Of a stretch of DNA of 64,000 bases, positions 63,733 to 64,000 are shown piece by piece. Location of the stretch: the NCBI GenBank assembly GCA_034620365.1, contig JAQGEQ010000177.1, forward strand, positions 921,355-985,354. The letters are read 5' to 3'. Origin of the DNA: Pegea sp. RAD2-039 (Eukaryota; Chordata; Thaliacea; Salpida; Salpidae). The notes under the pieces were generated by a model. The model was given only the letters and a program-made list of their open reading frames with translations, was not told the origin of the DNA and ran no database searches. The translations under genes were made by a program, and so were the position numbers. How positions within the stretch are numbered: position 1 is the stretch's first letter; each line of letters starts with the position of its first letter.

Positions 63733-64000
63733 TCACAAAGTAGATTTGGGAAGCCAGCTGTGAGATTTTAGAAGAGAAGTAGATTGTCGAAAGTTTGGAT
63801 TAAGATCACACATCTTAGAGATAAAATCAATACATTCATCCGACAGAAAAGCTAATTTTCTGCGTAAATTACTTTCTTTTTCACTCAGATAATCCGCCAT
63901 CGTCATATAAAGTTCACGAATTATCAAAGATAATAAATAGATAAGTGTAGTACCAAGACACCATACATCAGCGGCAAAGGGATTTTTTAATTCTTTTTCT
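63733..64000 (-). CDS. Serine/threonine protein kinase, C-terminal exon (partial)
   Basis: The minus strand is open from the window edge to TAG/TAA at 63733. It reads PFAADVWCLGTTLIYLLS, which is kinase subdomain IX (D-V-W-x-L-G), then LSDECIDFISKMCDLNPNFRQS (subdomains X-XI, with the conserved Arg) and HSWLP, the usual end of the C-lobe. The protein ends about 10 residues after HSWL. The spacing and the LSDEC...L.SHSWL pattern recall testis-specific (TSSK-like) or CAMK-group kinases, but the catalytic loop and activation segment lie outside the window, so the family and activity cannot be judged. The exon runs off the right end. Confidence 0.75.
   Translation of the reverse strand, partial: EKELKNPFAADVWCLGTTLIYLLSLIIRELYMTMADYLSEKESNLRRKLAFLSDECIDFISKMCDLNPNFRQSTSLLKSHSWLPKSTL

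Overview
This is a very AT-rich eukaryotic window. Real genes are broken by short GT-AG introns: I could place 17 introns of 46-240 nt in a SEC23 gene. Gene content points to an invertebrate animal: a rolling-stone-like membrane protein, SEC23, LRR1-type CUL2 substrate receptors, a CR1-like LINE and a Tigger/pogo-type DNA transposon. A small AT-rich genome such as a monogonont rotifer or an orthonectid would fit, but that is a guess from style, not a diagnosis. Similarities were judged by eye without a database search.

Layout. 1-5.2 kb: a 942-bp direct duplication, each copy carrying the same 128-aa orphan ORF. 5.2-8.4 kb: AT-rich intergenic with one signal-peptide-like mini-ORF. 8.4-10.5 kb: a three-exon rolling-stone-like gene on the minus strand. 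10.5-20 kb: mostly intergenic, with CRE-like palindromes, TATA-type promoter candidates, a hairpin-forming tandem repeat and a degraded coding patch. 20.2-26.1 kb: copy A of a large repeat unit holding an intact LRR1-like gene and ending in a 5'-truncated LINE. 27.0-31.3 kb: a small basic-protein gene converging on a complete 18-exon SEC23. 31.9-32.4 kb: a truncated divergent LRR1 paralogue. 33.0-36.6 kb: a nearly intact CR1-like LINE. 38.2-39.6 kb: a decayed Tigger-like transposon. 41.4-47.4 kb: a LINE scrap followed by unit copy B with a second intact LRR1. 47.8-49.1 kb: an Arf GTPase pseudogene and a CCHC zinc-knuckle remnant. 52.9-58.5 kb: unit copy C with a third intact LRR1 and the same LINE tail. 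59.0-59.7 kb: a decayed fifth LRR1 relative. 63.7 kb to the end: the C-terminal exon of a protein kinase.

The most interesting theme is the LRR1 family. There are five loci in about 37 kb: three nearly identical, intronless and full length, one PH-only truncation and one pseudogene. LRR1 is the receptor of the CUL2 ubiquitin ligase that unloads the replicative helicase and acts on cell-cycle regulators, and it is normally a single-copy gene. Copies A and C share a right-hand LINE fragment and lose similarity right after the LINE 3' tail. Copy B diverges exactly where that LINE begins. Copy C is 5'-shortened. This suggests that LINE sequence, by read-through retrotransposition or by recombination, helped spread a working ubiquitin-ligase receptor gene.
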